In this document: in pieces, positions 5,430-7,919 of the stretch
Layout of the letters: every line of letters starts with the position of its first letter
Numbering within the stretch: the stretch's first letter is position 1
Assembly (NCBI GenBank): GCA_035628645.1
Contig: DASPJL010000069.1
Coordinates: 1 to 7,919 of the forward strand
DNA: 7,919 nt
Origin: DASPJL01 sp035628645
GTDB lineage: Bacteria > Bacteroidota > Bacteroidia > Cytophagales > Cyclobacteriaceae
Reading direction: 5' to 3'
Made by a program: the position numbers and the translations under genes
Notes under the pieces: model-generated
What the model saw: the letters and a program-made list of their open reading frames with translations, nothing else
What the model was told of the DNA's origin: nothing
Database searches by the model: none

Positions 5430-7868
5430 ATGGCAAAAATTAAGCATAATAATTTTCTAGATACAGTAGACGAAATTTTTACTAATGCTAAAAAAAATGG
5501 AGTTTTTCACCTCTATAGTGAAGATGAGTTTTTTACAGGTAGAAAAATTCAAATTGAAAGTAAAAGTTTATTTCACTTTGGCACAACTAGTTACCTAAAT
5601 TTAGAGCTTGATGAAAGGCTAAAGGAAGCTGCCATACAAGCAATTAATAAATATGGGACTCAATTCCCTTTATCTAAAACTTACCTTTCTTTTGTAATAT
5701 ATAAAGAATTAGAAGAAGCGTTGTTTAGAATGTATGAAAATCCTGTTTTAGTAGCTAAGAATAGCACTTTATGTCATTTAGCCGTAATACCAAGCGTCAT
5801 TAGAGATGAGGATGTTGTTATTCTTGATCATCAAGTACACAATAGCGTGCAAAGTGCCTGTCAAATGCTTAAACCTAGAGGTATTCCAGTTGATATGATA
5901 CGCCATAGCAACCTCAATATGCTTGAAGATAAAATAAAAGAATACAGAGACAGGCATAAAAAAATCTGGTATATGATAGACGGGGTTTATTCTATGTATG
6001 GAGATTGTGCCCCGATTGAAGAAATTATCTTGCTTTTAGAAAAATATCCACAACTACATTTATATGCTGATGATGTTCATGGCATGAGTTGGATAGGAAA
6101 GAATGGAACAGGATACCTTCTAAGTAAAATAAAATCTTTACACGAGAAAATTATTCTAATTAGTACCTTAAGCAAGAGTTTTGGGGCAAGTGGAGCAGTG
6201 ATGATAACATCTAATAAAGAACTACACAGATATGTAAAGACATTTGGTGGACCACTTTCATTTTCTGCCCAATTAGAACCTGCCGGAGTTGCCGCAGCAA
6301 ATGCCTCAGCTAAAATTCACTTATCTCCTGATATTTATCGCATTCAAAACGAACTCTCTGAAAGAATAAATTATTGCAACGAACTTTTTGCAGAAACAAA
6401 TCTTCCTCTAATAGAAAAAAATGACTGTCCTGTATTCTTCGTGGGAACAGGACTGCCTGCTTCCGGATATAATTTATCTAATAGGTTACTTAAAGAAGGA
6501 TTTTATGTTAATCTTGGAATATTTCCGGCCGTCCCCGTCAAAAATACCGGTATCAGATTTACCATTTCCAGAGGAAATAATTTAGAAGACATAAAAAATT
6601 TAGTTCAAGCCATTGACTACCATTATCCAAAAATGCTTGAAGAAATGGATAAAACTGCTAACTCTGTAAGAAAGGCCTTTAAACTTCCTTTGATTCGGGA
6701 AGAAGTAATCAATCAAAAGTATTTGGCAAATAATCTCTCTTTGCAGGTCGAAGATAAAATAGAAAATATTGACAAAACTGAGTGGAATAAATTACTTGGT
6801 GAAAACGGCTCTTTCGACTGGGATGGTTTAAAACTCATAGAAGAAAGCTTTTCAAACAATGAAAAACCGGAGCATAACTGGTCGTTAAAATATTTTATTG
6901 TAAGAGATCAAAGAAATCATCCAGTAATTGCGACGTTTTTTACTTCCTGTATTTGGAAAGAGGACATGTTGGCTCCCACCCTAAAGTCGAGGAAAATTGA
7001 AGAAGAAAGAACACTGAATCCTTACTATTTAACCTCAAGAGCCTTTATAATGGGAAGTTTACTAACTGAAGGAAATCATATTTATATTGATCAAAATAAC
7101 CTTATATGGAAAGAAGCATTCTCAATGTTATTTGAAAAACTAGCCGATGAACAAGAAAAAGCAGGATCAAATGTATTATTATTAAGAGATTTTGAAGATG
7201 ATAATATTGAGCTGAAAAATTTTTTTATAAGCCAAGGTTTTGTAAAGGTTAATATGCCTGAAACATGTGTGGTAGAAGATTTCTCTTCCTGGAACAATGA
7301 AAAAGAATATCTATCGTCACTGTCTTTAAACTCTAGAAAACATCTAAAAAAAGAAGTTTTAAAAATGGAGAAATTTTATGAAGTTGAGTATAAAGATTCG
7401 TTGACTGAAAAGGAAATAGATGACTTCTATCGACTTTATCTTAATGTTAAAGGAAGAAATTTTGATGTAAATTATTTTGAACCTCCTAAAAAGCTCATTC
7501 AAAAATTATCTGACCTTCCAAACTTTGAATTTATTACACTGAAAATTAAAGGAGAATATGAAGCTGAGGCAATTGCCCCTATTTCCATTATTGCCGCTTA
7601 TAAGAGTCCGAGCAATAATTATATTCCAATCATGATTGGAATGGATTATAATTACTTAGAAAAATATGGAGTCTACCGACAATCTTTATTTCAAGTTTTA
7701 AAAAGAGCAAAATCATTAAACGTGAATAAATTATTTTTAGGCTTTTCCGCATCTATAGAAAAGAAAAAGTTTGGATCCAAAATAATACCAAAGATTGCGT
7801 ATATTCAAGCAAAAGATAATTTCAATTTAGAATATATTGAATCATTGTCAACTTTAAGAGCCAGTTGA
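5430..7868 (+). CDS. Alpha-oxoamine synthase (BioF/KBL-like) fused to GNAT/FemAB-like acyltransferase
   Basis: An 812-residue two-part enzyme in one continuous frame. Residues about 30-400 form a fold-type I PLP enzyme of the alpha-oxoamine synthase family, which condenses an amino acid with an acyl thioester and releases CO2. Visible landmarks are the ring-stacking His137 (DHQVHNSVQSA), GVYSMYGDCAPIEEI (185-199), the PLP-ring Asp214 and His217 in YADDVHGMSWIGKNGTG, the Schiff-base Lys249 in STLSKSFGASGA, and Arg376 in GIRFTIS. The DDVHG and SKSFGASGA segments resemble BioF and KBL more than SPT. The usual glycine-rich GSGGSG loop is replaced by YGTQFPLSKTYLS (75-87), hinting at altered substrate handling. 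Residues about 430-812 read as two GNAT-like lobes of the FemAB / BioF2-type acyltransferase class: lobe 1 includes WNKLLGENGSFDWDGLKLIEE and FIVRDQRNHPVIATFF; lobe 2 includes SLNSRKHLKKEVLKMEK, then a RLYLNVKGR helix. Soluble, no membrane segments. A BioF role in biotin synthesis is unlikely given the fusion and the lack of bio genes nearby. The product is unknown. Confidence 0.9.
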   Translation: MAKIKHNNFLDTVDEIFTNAKKNGVFHLYSEDEFFTGRKIQIESKSLFHFGTTSYLNLELDERLKEAAIQAINKYGTQFPLSKTYLSFVIYKELEEALFRMYENPVLVAKNSTLCHLAVIPSVIRDEDVVILDHQVHNSVQSACQMLKPRGIPVDMIRHSNLNMLEDKIKEYRDRHKKIWYMIDGVYSMYGDCAPIEEIILLLEKYPQLHLYADDVHGMSWIGKNGTGYLLSKIKSLHEKIILISTLSKSFGASGAVMITSNKELHRYVKTFGGPLSFSAQLEPAGVAAANASAKIHLSPDIYRIQNELSERINYCNELFAETNLPLIEKNDCPVFFVGTGLPASGYNLSNRLLKEGFYVNLGIFPAVPVKNTGIRFTISRGNNLEDIKNLVQAIDYHYPKMLEEMDKTANSVRKAFKLPLIREEVINQKYLANNLSLQVEDKIENIDKTEWNKLLGENGSFDWDGLKLIEESFSNNEKPEHNWSLKYFIVRDQRNHPVIATFFTSCIWKEDMLAPTLKSRKIEEERTLNPYYLTSRAFIMGSLLTEGNHIYIDQNNLIWKEAFSMLFEKLADEQEKAGSNVLLLRDFEDDNIELKNFFISQGFVKVNMPETCVVEDFSSWNNEKEYLSSLSLNSRKHLKKEVLKMEKFYEVEYKDSLTEKEIDDFYRLYLNVKGRNFDVNYFEPPKKLIQKLSDLPNFEFITLKIKGEYEAEAIAPISIIAAYKSPSNNYIPIMIGMDYNYLEKYGVYRQSLFQVLKRAKSLNVNKLFLGFSASIEKKKFGSKIIPKIAYIQAKDNFNLEYIESLSTLRAS

Positions 7869-7889
7869 TAATTCATACTCATTACAATT

Positions 7890-7919
7890 TGGAAGCCTTT
7901 TTACGGGCTTCCACTTTTT
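7890..7919 (+). terminator. Intrinsic terminator after the fusion gene
   Basis: A perfect 8-bp stem, TGGAAGCC (7890-7897) pairing with GGCTTCCA (7906-7913), encloses an 8-nt loop and is followed by CTTTTT running to the window edge. It begins 21 nt after the TGA of the fusion gene, so transcription of that gene probably ends here as a single-gene unit. The T-tract may continue past the window. Confidence 0.85.

Noticed and set aside
7091..7297. 68-codon minus-strand ORF
   Set aside because: Antisense shadow within the acyltransferase half of the fusion gene.
5430..7868. Fusion gene as a frameshift or read-through join of two genes
   Set aside because: The frame is continuous, with a plausible linker around residues 400-435 and no internal stop or obvious restart, so a true fusion is simpler.
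1..7919. CRISPR array, tRNA, rRNA, insertion sequence or integrase
   Set aside because: No spaced identical repeats, cloverleaf arms, transposase motifs or terminal inverted repeats were seen on either strand.

Overview
The window looks like a chromosomal segment of a Bacteroidota bacterium, perhaps of the Cytophagales. This rests on the AT-rich composition, the absence of clear Shine-Dalgarno sequences, the style of the soluble PAS hybrid histidine kinase, a small STAS-like protein of a type I associate with this phylum, and short 7-8 nt tandem repeats between genes. The phylum is a fairly firm inference; the order is a guess.

Left part (1-2451, all minus strand): a proline-biosynthesis pair, proB (glutamate 5-kinase) followed 30 nt downstream by proA (gamma-glutamyl phosphate reductase). 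proA runs off the left edge and lacks its C-terminus. Together they turn glutamate into glutamate semialdehyde, the precursor of proline. The sequence upstream of proB holds two patches of short-period repeats, a degenerate 7-nt repeat (2371-2446) and an 8-nt repeat (about 2258-2275). The second sits inside an apparent N-terminal extension of the proB reading frame, so I place the proB start at 2249.

Middle (2452-4587, minus): a 711-residue cytoplasmic hybrid histidine kinase with a degenerate HAMP-like start, two PAS domains, HisKA, HATPase and a C-terminal receiver. It is followed by a 339-nt AT-rich gap (4588-4926) with at most one doubtful 38-codon ORF.

Right part (4927-7919): a 126-residue STAS-like protein (minus) diverges from a large plus-strand gene across a 122-nt spacer. 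The large gene (812 aa) is the most interesting object here. Its first 400 residues are a PLP-dependent alpha-oxoamine synthase (BioF/KBL/SPT family), and the remainder is a two-lobed GNAT/FemAB-like acyltransferase. It ends in a clear intrinsic terminator (7890-7919). One protein could thus condense an acyl thioester with an amino acid and then acylate the amine, pointing to an uncharacterised aminolipid or acyl-amino-ketone product. The product is inference; the fusion is read directly from one uninterrupted frame.
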